A stretch of 64,000 nt of DNA from assembly GCA_023078685.1 (NCBI GenBank), contig JALGAS010000003.1, positions 5,208,001 to 5,272,000 of the forward strand. Direction: 5' to 3'. The notes under the pieces are model-generated. The model was not told the DNA's origin. It ran no database searches and worked only from the letters and a program-made list of their open reading frames with translations. The position numbers and the translations under genes are program-made. This document shows, one piece after another, positions 1 to 11,143 of this stretch. The stretch comes from Neopestalotiopsis rosae (Eukaryota > Ascomycota > Sordariomycetes > Amphisphaeriales > Sporocadaceae). The stretch's first letter is position 1. Each line of letters starts with the position of its first letter.

Positions 1-1688
1 AGAGCAAAGAAAGCAGATGCAAATGGGTATCGTATGATGGCAGGCTGATTATTATAACAATACACGCACAAAATATCAAGGGACAGCAAAGAAATACGAG
101 GGATTTTGTCCGTAACGTGACCCAGACTGGGAACTGCTACTAGGGCCAGGTCTTGTTGAAGCCCCAGGTTCTCCAAAGAATAGTGCACCTTTTTACCCCT
201 CGCTTGGTCAATTAGTTTTGGGTATTCCGCAACTAACCCGCCAACCTACCCCGCGATCTGCCATTCAGACAAATCTTTAGTTAGTCAAAACTTCAGTCGG
301 TCCCAGGTAGAGGCTAACCTTGAAAACACCACAAAAATTATTCCCACAGCTGACAGTAAACAAACCCAAGCTCGAGTTGAATGGGATATGGATAGACCAG
401 AAACCAGTGGTATATAATCCCAATGACTTATTTCTCTTTCTTGATCTTGATCAGCACCTGCGGCGCGCCAGGGCAAGTCAATCCAGAACTGGTATCGCTT
501 GTCCGTACCCGACCGTGTCCCCTGAACCCAGCCGCTAAGCTTCGCTTACGAAATGAAGCTATCGCTTTCACAAAATAGTCACCGGCGGTGAGAAAACCAA
601 TAACCAAAATCTTGAGAAGCTTCTTCGGTTAAAGTGTCCAGTGCGCACAATTCGACCAAGATATTGTAAACAGCTTAACAGCCGCCTGGTCTGATGAAGA
701 TTTCTGATTTATAGCTCACAAGTGCAAGAACACTGCATATGAAATTTTTCCGCTTCTAACAAAACAACTTTACTATTGTCCTTGGTGGGAAGGGAAGGGG
801 GCGGGGAGGGCGGCGTGAGAACAAGGGAAACAGCCCTTCGAGCTCTGCGGACTTCCAGACACTATATCTTCCCAAATCAAGAATGACCTCGATATGATAT
901 AGCGCCCGTCCACATAGTCGAATGGAAGAGGTACTATCATGCCACATTTACTCCACGCGTATACCTCACAAAATTATAGTAATTGCGTGCCTTGATAGCG
1001 TGGTGAATGGTGGCTAGCTGTGATTAAGTATTTGCATAGCTCCGCAACGGTCCGTTGATATGATCCCTCTTGAGCACGTACAGCGAAACATCATCCTATT
1101 GCTTTAGTGTCTTTTGAAAATTGTTTTCATTGGTTTATTGCTGCTAATTTGGCTTTCTTCGCGGCTGAGGTTTGCGTGTAGGACATCTTCGTGTTCAGCA
1201 ATCACTATACCCTTCCATCTGCATATTGAGTATGTTTAAAATTCTAATGAGCCCTTATTGATTTTGAAACATATACTCCGCAGCGAGCTTCCACCTTCGC
1301 GTCACTGGCATTATTGATTATGCAACTTTGGACGTAACTTTTGGCTGATTGTCACTGTTTCTGTATGATACAACACAATACGCTTATGCGGCGATCATGT
1401 TGGTAGTCGGCGAATACGGCCAAAACTCACAGAATACTTTGTCTACGGTCCTTCTCTGCCTGAATATTGGCTACCAAGTATATTATGCCTAGTAATCGTG
1501 AACGTGGGATGTGATGTGTGCAGTATATTGTGGCTATGCACAGCCGCCTCTTGTGAGAGGCCAAGTGGTCCGCCTGCATACATAGCCACCCTGTCGTTCG
1601 TCATAGTCTTCAAGACATATACCTGCGCAAGACAGACTTCAATCGAGAATGCACATCTGTACCGTTTCATCTTCATCTCTAAAGCAAT
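1..1688. other. Intergenic, no supported gene
   Basis: Only short overlapping open frames on both strands with no recognisable protein. The last few hundred bases are the presumed promoter and leader of the HET gene that starts at 1689. I see no tRNA, long repeat or transposon end here. Confidence 0.5.
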
Positions 1689-3523
1689 ATGCTTTACACG
1701 CAGAACCTTGCCGTTCGCAATGCGAATGGCGGCGACAACATCAGACTCTTCAAAATACTGAACAAAAAATCAGAACGCAGTCGAACTATGAAATGTCAAG
1801 TCCAGATGTTTTCGCTTCGACAAGCTCCACGCTATTCAGCATTATCCTATTGCTGGCGAACAGGCGACGAGAGCGAAGCGATCGAATTCCAGGGTTCTTT
1901 ACAGGGCACAAAGATAATCTCTCGCGATCTGATGTCTGCGCTTTGGACATCTCATCATTGGTACAAGAATGAATGGCTTTGGGTGGACGCAATATGTATT
2001 GATCAGTCACAAAATGCCGAAAAGAACGACCAAGTGCCGAGAATGCAGATGATCTATGAGGGGGCCGATCGTGCTCTTATCTGGCTGGGCGAAGCGATCC
2101 CCTACAGGAGTCGCGATGCTTATTACGGTATTGGCGACTTCAAGTACCAAGCATCGCTTGGTCTTACAAGAGGCAAGGTCTCTCAGCTATGCAATTACGC
2201 TCGCACGGGGCGCGCTTGGTGGTCACGAATCTGGGTTGTCCAAGAAATGATTGTCGCAAGACGATTATATGTTTGCATTGGATTGCACCTGCTACGCTGG
2301 GACAAGTTTGCACAGGTTATGTCAGAGTTTAATTGGCATGGGGACTTAGGTGTTCTAGCGGATGCAAAAGAAAGAATCAAGCAACTGGATGGACTTCGCA
2401 AGAATTGGTGGAAGGTCAAGCACAGTCTTGATTTCCTCGAGCTCCTCGGTCTGGGACGGAACTCGTACGCGACGGACTCCAAGGACAACATATACGGTCT
2501 CATGGGCTTGATGAAAACAGAAGAAAGAGAAAGAATATGTGTCGATTACAATCGCAGAACTGATCTTGTCTATGCTGAAACGACAGCGATACTTATCGAA
2601 AGACAGCGAAGCCTGGATTTTCTTGTTAAGGCATTCACTAGCAAAAAGCCGCAATCTCAACCCAGCCTTCCCTCGTGGGTGCTTGATTTTGGCGATTCCC
2701 AGGGAGTCGAATCGATGATCTCTGGTAAAAGCCACCTGAGAAAACGCGAGATGTACGAGGGGTTATACGACGGGAAACAACATCAAGCCAGTGCGAATAG
2801 TACGCCGTCGTCATGCTTTCATGCTTCATCGCTCAAGCTCGACCTTGAAGTAATCATCTTTGACAGCATTAACACAAGTACGGAACCATTACCAAGTAAT
2901 TGGTACAATCGAAAAAATCCAATGCTGGAAAGATCATAAGTGGTCGTCTATGGGTGAAAGCTGCTCTCAAGCTGCTCGAGGCTACTCTCCAAGTCAAACC
3001 TCTGCCATCAGACCCGCGATCCTGTCTACATCGACGCCACGACACCAAACGTCTCCTCTTCGACTTTCTCAACAGGGGTCGCTACGATAAGCTCGACTTC
3101 GAGGACTTTATCCGTTTTGCTTTTGCTGACATATTCAAGGGAGACGACTACACGGACCCCTCCAAGTGGCGCAGACCCTCTGAAGTTGATAGGAAGAAGC
3201 GTGATAATATCTGGAATACACTTTACTCACTCTATCAACAATTGGTTATATTCACGACGGCCAGTGGTTTCGTTGGCGTTGCTGAGTATGACAGGCGATC
3301 GAAATCTCCAGGACTTGACACAAAGGAAACGTCCGCGGCATGTCCTGGCGATGTGATTGCCATTCCATTGGGCTCTAGTAAGCCTTGGATCGTCCGCAAA
3401 ACAGGAGCGGATGGAGAGTACAGACTGATTGTGGATTGTATCATACCCGATGTTATGTCTGGCGAAGTCATAAAACTGGTGGAGGCGAAGCAAATGGAAA
3501 CACAATGGTTGACACTTGTGTAA
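1689..3523 (+). CDS. HET-domain (heterokaryon incompatibility) protein
   Basis: Predicted HET-domain protein; in filamentous fungi this family takes part in non-self recognition and programmed cell death after hyphal fusion. Seen in the sequence: the three usual HET blocks in order, YSALSYCW (about residues 51-58), LWVDAICIDQ (about 97-106) and the IYEGADRALIWLGEA block (about 120-134). The C-terminal part, with W-rich and GDVIAIPLGSSKPWIVR-like segments, matches the usual HET protein tail. The reading frame changes near 2.9 kb, so one intron is needed. The best in-phase choice is donor GTAATT at 2896 and acceptor AAG ending at 2960, giving exons 1689-2895 and 2961-3523 and 589 residues. A donor at 2878 with the same acceptor, or 2850-2932, also keeps frame. 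No partner gene is adjacent. The domain call is firm; the exact intron and start are less so. Confidence 0.85.
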
Positions 3524-5571
3524 AGAGCATGATAAAGCGAGCTAGATGATGCAAGTCGGTATGGTCAGGTGAACCAATTTTGATGATGAGAAATTGCTCT
3601 GTTCTTCGCAAATTGACGGCATCTCCATCTACAATCGCAGTTCCATGGCAAGCTTGAGATGAAGACAATAATTAGTTCTAGGACGCCTAGCGTGTACTGC
3701 ATGTAGCCGCGTGAATGAATACATCTGGGTGCTATGGCGCTATTCACGATTCCCATTCCCCACAATCTACCAGGTAAGCATCCCCTGTAAAGTAGCACCT
3801 TGGCACTCCATTTGCCAACCCCCAGGTTTGTGCAGTTTCCGTGAGATTGATACGCGCCTTGTTCACGAGATCTACTTTAAGCCAGTTTGATTTGATTATT
3901 ACTCGAGGTCATCCTGGCAGATTTCTTATCTTGACGTTTCTTGACCATGTTTGATGGGCTTTGACCTCTCACAAAAAGACATGAACGGGATTAGCAAGAT
4001 CAATTCACGCCCAATAACGACGCGACAGCGTGTTCCGACAGCTAGATAGCGGGGTGGGTTTATGATGGATAGCGGAGCACTGACACGTCTGCAAACTTGT
4101 CGCGCAACGCCAGCGCTCCCCTAATACTACGCGAACCGGAACAACAGGACTAATTTAGCTGGGTTGCGCGCTCTGCGTCCCCTTGTTTCTTTTGCAAGAG
4201 CCTCTATCAATAGACGCGAACGAAGGAGCGGGAGAACGGAATGGGCGTGGGTAGTGACCAGTGCACACTCCTTTCCCCCAGAAAAGATTCCAACGAACCA
4301 GCGGGTTTGGGAATGAGCTGAAGAGCGCTCTGAGCAAAAGGGGGCGGATGCTGACCCAGTCCAAAAGATGAGCACGGGACGAGGCGCAAGATCGGCAGAT
4401 GTTGGTGATCGTGATGATGTCGACGAAGAACAAGAAGCTGAAGTGCTTTTCACTTGTTCCAACAAAAAAAAGAGCAGAATGCACAATCTTCATTTTAGTA
4501 GTTCGAGTAGTAATAGGGCGGCCACCATTTCTCTAATCTCCTATACGGCTGGCGGCTCTAAATTATACGCGAACGCGTTCGTGCTAGCTTGGTTCTAGAA
4601 GCTTTTTTTCGTGGCGTGCATCCGGCACAATACTGCATGTGTACTGCACTGGATTTGTACATGATATGCTGGTTTGCTTTAGTGCTTGGATGGGGATCGG
4701 GGGGAACCTGGTATGCTATTTATGATGATGGCTTGGAATTCCATCCATGGATGTTGCCAACCTCCCTTCCCCCTTGATGGCGATCTCAGCTGTGAATCCA
4801 TTGAAAACAACGACTCACCTTCTTCATCTTTAATCATTTCCCACATGTTCAACTGACTGAGATGACTCAGGTCAATCGTTAATCAACCCCTTTTAAGCTT
4901 TTCACCCCGACTTCAAACATACTTTGGGCGCGGACCTGGACGGCGGATTGACCGTTGCAAGTGCGCGCTGGCATAAGCAGCGAGCTGGATTTAAGTGCCC
5001 CCCACTTTTCACCAGTGAATCGGTGTGCAGATCGAATCGATTGATACAGTACCTACCTGCCTATATCCAGGAGTGGGAAGAGTTCAGCACACTCTATCCT
5101 TCCCTCAATCATCCATACTCGTTCTATATTTCTGTCTACAGCTGCTATCAACATCGAAAAGGGAATACCCCAGTTTATACGCTCTTATCACTTGGACTGC
5201 CGAGGGTAAAAAGCTAGAATCGGAAGCCAGCGATTTGTCAGAGAATGAGTGAGGCTCCCAGGTGGACCTCCAACCTCGTTTACGGGCCCCGCTAAGAGGA
5301 AAAAATATCCCCGGTTCCCAGTTTGGACGCGAAACGTTTGGGCGTCGAGTGCTCAAGTCTCTCTGCTGCTGCTACTGCTACGACTCGGGGGAAAAAAAAA
5401 TTACAAAGAGAGGAGAAAAACAAAACAAACAAAAGTGTGTGGAAACATAAACAACGCCTTTTTATATTCATTTCGCGCCATAGTCGGACTTTTTTTTTTT
5501 TTTCACTTCTATTTTCGACTATTTGTACTTACTATTCATTTTTCTGTTCTTCTCATTTTTCCTCTTTCGGT
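3524..5571. other. Intergenic; pyrimidine-rich leader at the right end
   Basis: No supported gene. The right end (about 5490-5571) is strongly T/C-rich, with a run of about 13 T at 5491-5503, and runs directly into the ATG at 5572. Such CT-rich leaders are common just upstream of fungal start codons. Confidence 0.5.
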
Positions 5572-6636
5572 ATGGGTCGGGTCGTCTCTCAAGCTCTACC
5601 CGGGCGAAAGATCGCCAAGTTACCCAAAAAGGGCGTCAACGGCACCCTGAGGATCAAGGCGCCCAAGAAGCCACAGGCGCCCAAGGCTATTTACTCTGCG
5701 GCGCGCGACGCGAACGAGTTTCAGTCGCACTCGGAGCGGGAGATCTTCGACCAGTGGTTCGGTGGCGACTTCGGCAGCGTCGCCGACCCGGACGACGACG
5801 CCGAGAGGAACGGGGATGATGCGGACGCGGATGGTGGCGAGGAGAACGGAGCGGGAGGAAAAGGAAAGTCAAGTCAGCCCGAATTTCAGGATTCGCCCGC
5901 CAAGCGCATCCGCACGTCGCGGGAGTCGTACGTGGCGAGGGCGGCGCCCAAGCAGGTCGCCGTGACCGAGGAGCTGGTCGACTCGATGGAGTCGTACGTC
6001 TTTGACATGCAGGACATTCTCGACTCGCTGGGCCTGACGCAAAACGAGCCCGAGGTGCCGGCGAGCGTGGCGGCCGCCCTGGCCGCAAAGGCCAAGGCGG
6101 ACAAGGCCAAGTCCGGGACGAGCGACGTCAAGCGCAACGTGGGCACCAAGCTGCCCAAGGCCGACGTGGACGAGGTCCGGGCCCGCATGCTCTCGAACCA
6201 AATTATGCGCGACATGACGGCGTGGCACGACGAGCTCTGCGAGCAGTGGAAGGAGGAGCCGTCGCGCATCGTCGACCTGACGCGCGACATGGAGCCCAAC
6301 CTGGGCGACATTTACGACCTGAGCCAGATCCCCAGCGAGATTGCGCTGCTCGAGGCGTTCAAAATGGCCACGCTCTTTGCCTACCACTGCATCAGCCTGC
6401 TGCACACGGCCAAGATCACAAAGTGGCAGCACATCAAGGACGTGCTCCGCCTGCTCGAGCCCACCGATCTCCTGGCCAAGCACTGCGCCCTCAAGCTGTG
6501 GAAGAAGAACTGGCACCTCACCGTCGGCTGGGAGCGCATCCTCAAGGAGCTCCGGGCCGATCTCGCCGACGCAAAGGAGTGGTACCAGGAGTCCGACTAC
6601 ATGCGACGCACCATTGACTTTGTCGGCAAGATATGA
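5572..6636 (+). CDS. Conserved-looking hypothetical protein, 354 aa
   Basis: I do not recognise a named family. The open frame continues upstream to 5323, but the first 83 codons are low-complexity Lys/Phe-rich sequence read from a CT-rich leader, so the ATG at 5572 (MGRVVSQ...) is the likely start. The product has three parts. A very basic N-terminus (residues about 1-45) is rich in Lys and Pro. A central acidic, Gly-rich linker (about 75-110, Asp/Glu runs) follows. The C-terminal half (about 140-354) is Ala/Leu-rich and looks all-helical, with conserved-looking aromatic positions (WHDELCEQW, KLWKKNWHLTVGWERIL). There is no signal peptide or membrane segment. Codon use is strongly GC-ending, as expected of a well-expressed gene, and this creates a long antisense shadow frame. 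The basic and acidic tails would suit a nuclear or nucleolar protein, but that is inference only. Confidence 0.8.
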   Translation: MGRVVSQALPGRKIAKLPKKGVNGTLRIKAPKKPQAPKAIYSAARDANEFQSHSEREIFDQWFGGDFGSVADPDDDAERNGDDADADGGEENGAGGKGKSSQPEFQDSPAKRIRTSRESYVARAAPKQVAVTEELVDSMESYVFDMQDILDSLGLTQNEPEVPASVAAALAAKAKADKAKSGTSDVKRNVGTKLPKADVDEVRARMLSNQIMRDMTAWHDELCEQWKEEPSRIVDLTRDMEPNLGDIYDLSQIPSEIALLEAFKMATLFAYHCISLLHTAKITKWQHIKDVLRLLEPTDLLAKHCALKLWKKNWHLTVGWERILKELRADLADAKEWYQESDYMRRTIDFVGKI

Positions 6637-6880
6637 GAGGAATTATTGCTTTTTTCTTTTGCATCTTCTCTTTTTTTTTGCTTCTCCCACCGGAAGGGAA
6701 ACAGCCAAAACACTGCATACAGAGCACAATAACCTAAAACGGCTCTATCCTAATATTCAAATGTCACACAACAGATTCGCTTTCGGGAAATCCGCAAATG
6801 AAACGGCTCGCTTTCGGTTCAGCCTGCAGCGAGGGGCAACGCTGCCGCGAGCCACGAGACACGGCACACGGGGGGCCCTA

Positions 6881-6935
<55 letters not shown>

Positions 6936-8059
6936 AACACACACGCACTTGCACTCACACACACCTCTGAACAAATACCGTGGGGAAAAATAAAAAAAGA
7001 CAAGAACAGACCCCGGGATCCACTCTCGCTACTCTCTTCCCGCCCCAAAACCACTCACTCTACTATAAATGGGAGCAAAGCCTCCAGGCTTTCCCGTTTG
7101 GGAAGTCACTTCGGGAACCCGATTTTCGTCTACCCAAAAAGAGACATGGCAAAAAGATCATGCCGCGCGTTCACTATTTTGGAAAATAGATCGCCAAAAG
7201 GGGGAAAAAAGGATTTACGCGCTTTTAAAAACGCACGACTGCATGGTCCCCATTACGTACATATTGGCCAAGCCCGCTCATTCTTTCTGGTCGGGTCATC
7301 AGTCGGGCGATCTACCCGGGGAGATCTGCCGCCCTCGCATGACCGCTCACACCAAGTCCTTCCTTTGAGGGTAAAGGACAGACGATGTTACACTGCGTCG
7401 GTCCCGAAAATATGCTTGGAACGTCCGGGATTTGGAAGATCATACGACGAGGTTGGCATACGAGGTTGGGCGATCGGGAAGGTCTAAATACCGACTGCCC
7501 CTCTATATATGAGAAGGAGACACGTCCGTTTTTCCTCTCCCTCACTGTTTTGAAAATGGGAGGCTCAGGAAGCAAATTTTGCTCCCACCTTCGACACCCT
7601 CGCAAGACAGGCCACCAGCGAAAGCCGAGGCAATACGCATCAGTGAACAGATTGGCAACCCAGCACACCGAGATGAAGGGAAGAGTCTCCATGTACAACA
7701 CAATAGCATTTACATAGTATCTTGTAAGATCCTCCCCAGGGCGTAGAGGGTGAAGAATAGCTGCTACAGTCACGAAAGAGTAAAAATCATTTTAGGGAAA
7801 AGACTTGGAATATCCAAATATATCCACTGAAATCACAAAGAAAACAAAAGCGAGGGTCCCAAACTTGCTAAGTGACTGTCCAAAAACCCCAGAACTTGCG
7901 ACCCAAAGAGCAATAAAAGGAAACAGTTTACCACGAGAAGTATTTACACTAAAAGAAGAAATAACTCAAAGTTTTAGTCTATAAACAGACATGATCATGC
8001 GACATTCCCGCACACAGCTTTCGATTTTTGGGAGGGAAATTGACAGGCGGACGAATAAA
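6637..8059. other. Intergenic between convergent genes
   Basis: Holds the 3' flanks of the hypothetical gene (+) and the adenylation-reductase gene (-), plus a CA microsatellite. Short open frames here have no recognisable content. Confidence 0.5.
6882..6964. repeat. (CA)n microsatellite
   Basis: An uninterrupted CA dinucleotide array of about 23 units from 6882 to about 6928, followed by a degenerate CA-rich tail to about 6964. It lies about 250 bp past the stop codon of the upstream gene, probably in or just beyond its 3' UTR. Reading it as His-Thr repeat protein is an artefact. Confidence 0.95.
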
Positions 8060-11000
8060 TCAGCTGTCCCAAATGGCGCCATACGCATTGACGCCTCTGG
8101 TCTCGAGGCCATAGACGACCTTTTTGGTAATCTTCTCATTGGCGATGATAATCACGGCCTCGGCGTCGCAGCTGCGGACGAGGTTGTAGCCCATCTTGAC
8201 CAGATCGGGACGACCTAGGATCTTGGTATCGTGGATGACGGCGTCGGGGATGTTGTCGTAGATATTGTCAAGCAGAGGCTTGCCAAACGTCTTTTCCGGG
8301 TTGGGCGTCGACCAGATCATCTTGGTGACCTTGTTGGGATTCTTGTTCTTCGACGACATAACGGCTTGAATGTGGCCCAGCTGCGGACCGACACCTGAGC
8401 CAGTAGCAATGATGACGACGCGGTCGAATAGTGTCGCGATACGCATGACGCCACAAGTCGGCACACTGCGGACCCAGAGTTTTGTTGGCGGGTTCTGGAT
8501 GCAGTCCTTGGTCCAGTCGCCGGCATTGGATACCACGAGCGAGTAGCCCTTGGGTCGACCATTAACGGCCTCGGGCGCCGGAATGGTGGCAAAAGAATGC
8601 CACTCCATCAAGGGCTTTCTCGAGATACGGGTGAAGCTGCCATTGACGGGAACCGTGTAGTCAAAGTGCAGACGGACAGCATGAGGCGAAAGCACCTCGG
8701 CCTGCACATCAACTTTGCGCAGGAAGAGCCAGGACATGGCGATGCAGCAGGTGGCAACGACAAGCAACCAGATTGTAGGAGCCCGCAGCACGGCGTGGCC
8801 CAGCGTCTCGCCCGTCTGCTTGGTGTCGTTGGTGGTGATGACCGACTGCGCCCAAAAGAGACCGAGCATGGTCCATCCAACAAAGCGGTGCACCTTTTCG
8901 AAGATATCGTGGTTGCGTTTCCTGATTGGAGGGTACGCAAAGACAAACATGAAGATAAAGAAGCCAGTCAGGATCCAAGAGATGATTGCAACACCCAGTG
9001 ATTGCGGCTTTTCTCCCTGGACACAGGTACCAGGCGCCAATTGACAAGTGACGCTGACAATGTTGGAAGCAAGAAGCCACATGCCGGCGCAAATGGCAGC
9101 GCTCGAGTGCACACCACCCAGATGATAAATCTTGGCGCACTTCTTGCGAATGAACAGAGGCCATGATGTGGGAACGGAACAGCAAATCGTGTACAGGGCG
9201 TTGATAACAAAGTCTTGACGAATTGCAACGGCAAGGACAAGGTTGATGGCCGTCATAGTACCGAGCCACTGCCGATCAGTTCCTGTAGCAATAATAGCAA
9301 CCAAGGCGCCAACGTTGCCGAGACCCACGATCGAAAAGAGGAAGCGATACACGATGAAAATGCGATACACGAGTCCTCTGTACGGCTTCTGCAGCAGTTT
9401 CTCCGGGATTTCGGCCGTGAGATCAGCCTTCTCATTGAGGACCATGGCAGTCTCAATGACGCCTCCTTTCTTGAGATCCGCAGAGGTCTCTGAACCGGAG
9501 GTTGAAATATTACTTCCCGAGGCACTTGACGCCAGTGTCTTCTCGGACTCTGGGTACGAATGCGAGAGTTCGGCCATTGAGCGGAGAAGTTTCTTGTCCA
9601 GCTTCCCGTTGGCAGTCTCAGGCAGCGTGTCCAGCAGGTGGTATTTGCTGGGACGAGCATAGTAGGGCTGCTTTGTCGCGAGCTGTTGCTTGAGATCATC
9701 GAGGTTCACCGAAGCGGGCTCCAAGAATCCATGGATTTCGCCGCTGATCAACAAGGCGACGGCACGCGTCACGCCAGGGCATCCATTAATGGAGGCCGAA
9801 ACGCCATCGAGCTCGACGCGGAACCCTTTGACCTTGACTTGGTCGTCGACTCGGCCAAGAATATCTAGAACACCGTCGGCTCTCCATCGACCGAGGTCGC
9901 CAGTGTTGTACATCATGCTACCATCATTCGCAAAAGGATCCGGCTTGTATTTAGCGGCAGTGACTTCGGGAAGGCCAATGTAGCCTCTGGTGATGCCCAA
10001 GCCACCGCCCCACATGATGCCAGGCTCGCCCACTGGTACTGGGTTCAGATCTTCGTCAAGGACGTACACTGAGTTGTTCGGCGTTGGGATTCCGATATTG
10101 AGGGGAGTACCAGGAATATGGTCGCACATGGTGTTGACAATAGTTGTCTCTGTGGGGCCGCAGCAGTTGTAATAAGTACCGTGAGTCGCCCACAGGTCAG
10201 CGAGTCTTTGTCCGCTCGGCTCTCCGGCGGTAGCAACGACCTTGATGCGGGGATACATGGCCGGATTGTACTTGGCCAAGATGCTTGGTGTGCAGATGAG
10301 AACATCCACTTCGGCAAGCGCCTGATCCCAGTCGGAACCTCTCATGACCAGAGTACCGCCATTGCAGAGACAGGCAAGAATTTCCCAGGCTCCCATATCG
10401 AAGCTGATGTTGAGAACGGAGGCGACGTGTGTCCTGGGCTTGATTCCAAGGTTGCCCGGGGCCAGGCATATAAGGTTGGTCACATTGCTGTGTTTGACAT
10501 TGACGCCTTTGGGCGTGCCAGTCGTGCCCGAAGTGTAAATCACGTAACATCCCAGATCCTCACGGGCGAGATCAACAAAGCTGTCCTCGAACGGATAGCT
10601 CTCTTGGACTGACGCAAGCTCTGCGTCTGCTTCCTCAATCACCACGGGCTGGCACTCCATCCCCTCGAGGCTGGTGAGACGGTATTCCGTGGAAGCCAGG
10701 CAAAGGGCGATCCGGCCGCCACTTTGCTTCAGGACGAAACGCAGAGTAGTGTCGGGAACCACACCGCCATCAAGAGGCACATATTGAGCGCCACAAGACA
10801 GGATTGCCATGACACCGACTAGCATCTCAATGCTGCGTTTTACGACCAAAGGAATGCGGTCACCTGGGCGAACGCCCAGGGTGCGCATGCGTACTGCCAG
10901 CCGGCGTGCTCGCGACGCCAGGTCGCCATAGGTGATGTTTCGGACCGACTTCCGAGAATAGTCCCGGGCAGCGACGGCCTCGGGGCGGAGTTTGGCATGG

Positions 11001-11143
11001 TGGAAGAATGCAGCAGTGACGGTGCCAAATGGGCTAGTCTGTCGTGGCCCGAAGCTGAAGCAGAGAGGATCTGCAAGATTGGGAGTAAAGGTTTGGATTG
11101 CATTCCCGTTGGCCGGTAGCAATCGGTCCGCGTTGGACGCCAT
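8060..11143 (-). CDS. NRPS-like adenylation domain fused to a ferric-reductase-like membrane module
   Basis: Single exon, 1027 aa, start ATG at 11143 with a purine at -3. Residues about 40-520 form a complete adenylation domain: A3 YTSGTTGTPKG (203-213), A4 SFDMGAWE (247-254), A5 NCCGPTETT (326-334), A7 YNTGDLGRW (412-420), A8 GRVDDQVKVKGFRVE (430-444) and the A10 lysine in NGKLDK (K514). This half should activate a carboxylic acid as an acyl-AMP. No thiolation domain follows: a Ser-rich linker (about 525-585) leads straight to several hydrophobic helices (about 590-810) with histidines at 674, 679, 745 and 752. The C-terminus resembles the FAD/NAD(P) part of ferric reductases: an HSFATIP flavin-binding-like motif (849-855) and ATGSGVGP (913-920). 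The family layout is adenylation plus redox membrane module; substrate and reaction are unknown. Nothing clearly pathway-related sits next to it. The start at 11143 is the first ATG; upstream in-frame codons are non-ATG. Confidence 0.9.
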   Translation of the reverse strand: MASNADRLLPANGNAIQTFTPNLADPLCFSFGPRQTSPFGTVTAAFFHHAKLRPEAVAARDYSRKSVRNITYGDLASRARRLAVRMRTLGVRPGDRIPLVVKRSIEMLVGVMAILSCGAQYVPLDGGVVPDTTLRFVLKQSGGRIALCLASTEYRLTSLEGMECQPVVIEEADAELASVQESYPFEDSFVDLAREDLGCYVIYTSGTTGTPKGVNVKHSNVTNLICLAPGNLGIKPRTHVASVLNISFDMGAWEILACLCNGGTLVMRGSDWDQALAEVDVLICTPSILAKYNPAMYPRIKVVATAGEPSGQRLADLWATHGTYYNCCGPTETTIVNTMCDHIPGTPLNIGIPTPNNSVYVLDEDLNPVPVGEPGIMWGGGLGITRGYIGLPEVTAAKYKPDPFANDGSMMYNTGDLGRWRADGVLDILGRVDDQVKVKGFRVELDGVSASINGCPGVTRAVALLISGEIHGFLEPASVNLDDLKQQLATKQPYYARPSKYHLLDTLPETANGKLDKKLLRSMAELSHSYPESEKTLASSASGSNISTSGSETSADLKKGGVIETAMVLNEKADLTAEIPEKLLQKPYRGLVYRIFIVYRFLFSIVGLGNVGALVAIIATGTDRQWLGTMTAINLVLAVAIRQDFVINALYTICCSVPTSWPLFIRKKCAKIYHLGGVHSSAAICAGMWLLASNIVSVTCQLAPGTCVQGEKPQSLGVAIISWILTGFFIFMFVFAYPPIRKRNHDIFEKVHRFVGWTMLGLFWAQSVITTNDTKQTGETLGHAVLRAPTIWLLVVATCCIAMSWLFLRKVDVQAEVLSPHAVRLHFDYTVPVNGSFTRISRKPLMEWHSFATIPAPEAVNGRPKGYSLVVSNAGDWTKDCIQNPPTKLWVRSVPTCGVMRIATLFDRVVIIATGSGVGPQLGHIQAVMSSKNKNPNKVTKMIWSTPNPEKTFGKPLLDNIYDNIPDAVIHDTKILGRPDLVKMGYNLVRSCDAEAVIIIANEKITKKVVYGLETRGVNAYGAIWDS

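Noticed and set aside
5323..5571. N-terminal extension of the 5572 gene
   Set aside because: Encodes Lys/Phe/Ser low complexity from a CT-rich leader; the ATG at 5572 begins the protein-like part.
5869..6516. 215-codon frame antisense to the 5572-6636 gene
   Set aside because: A shadow of the GC-ending codon bias of the sense gene; Leu/Val/Arg-rich composition with no motif.
6798..7487. 229-codon + frame crossing the CA microsatellite
   Set aside because: Reads His-Thr repeats from the microsatellite; no protein-like content on either side.
7312..7773. 153-codon minus-strand frame
   Set aside because: Non-ATG context, no motif; lies in the spacer between convergent genes.
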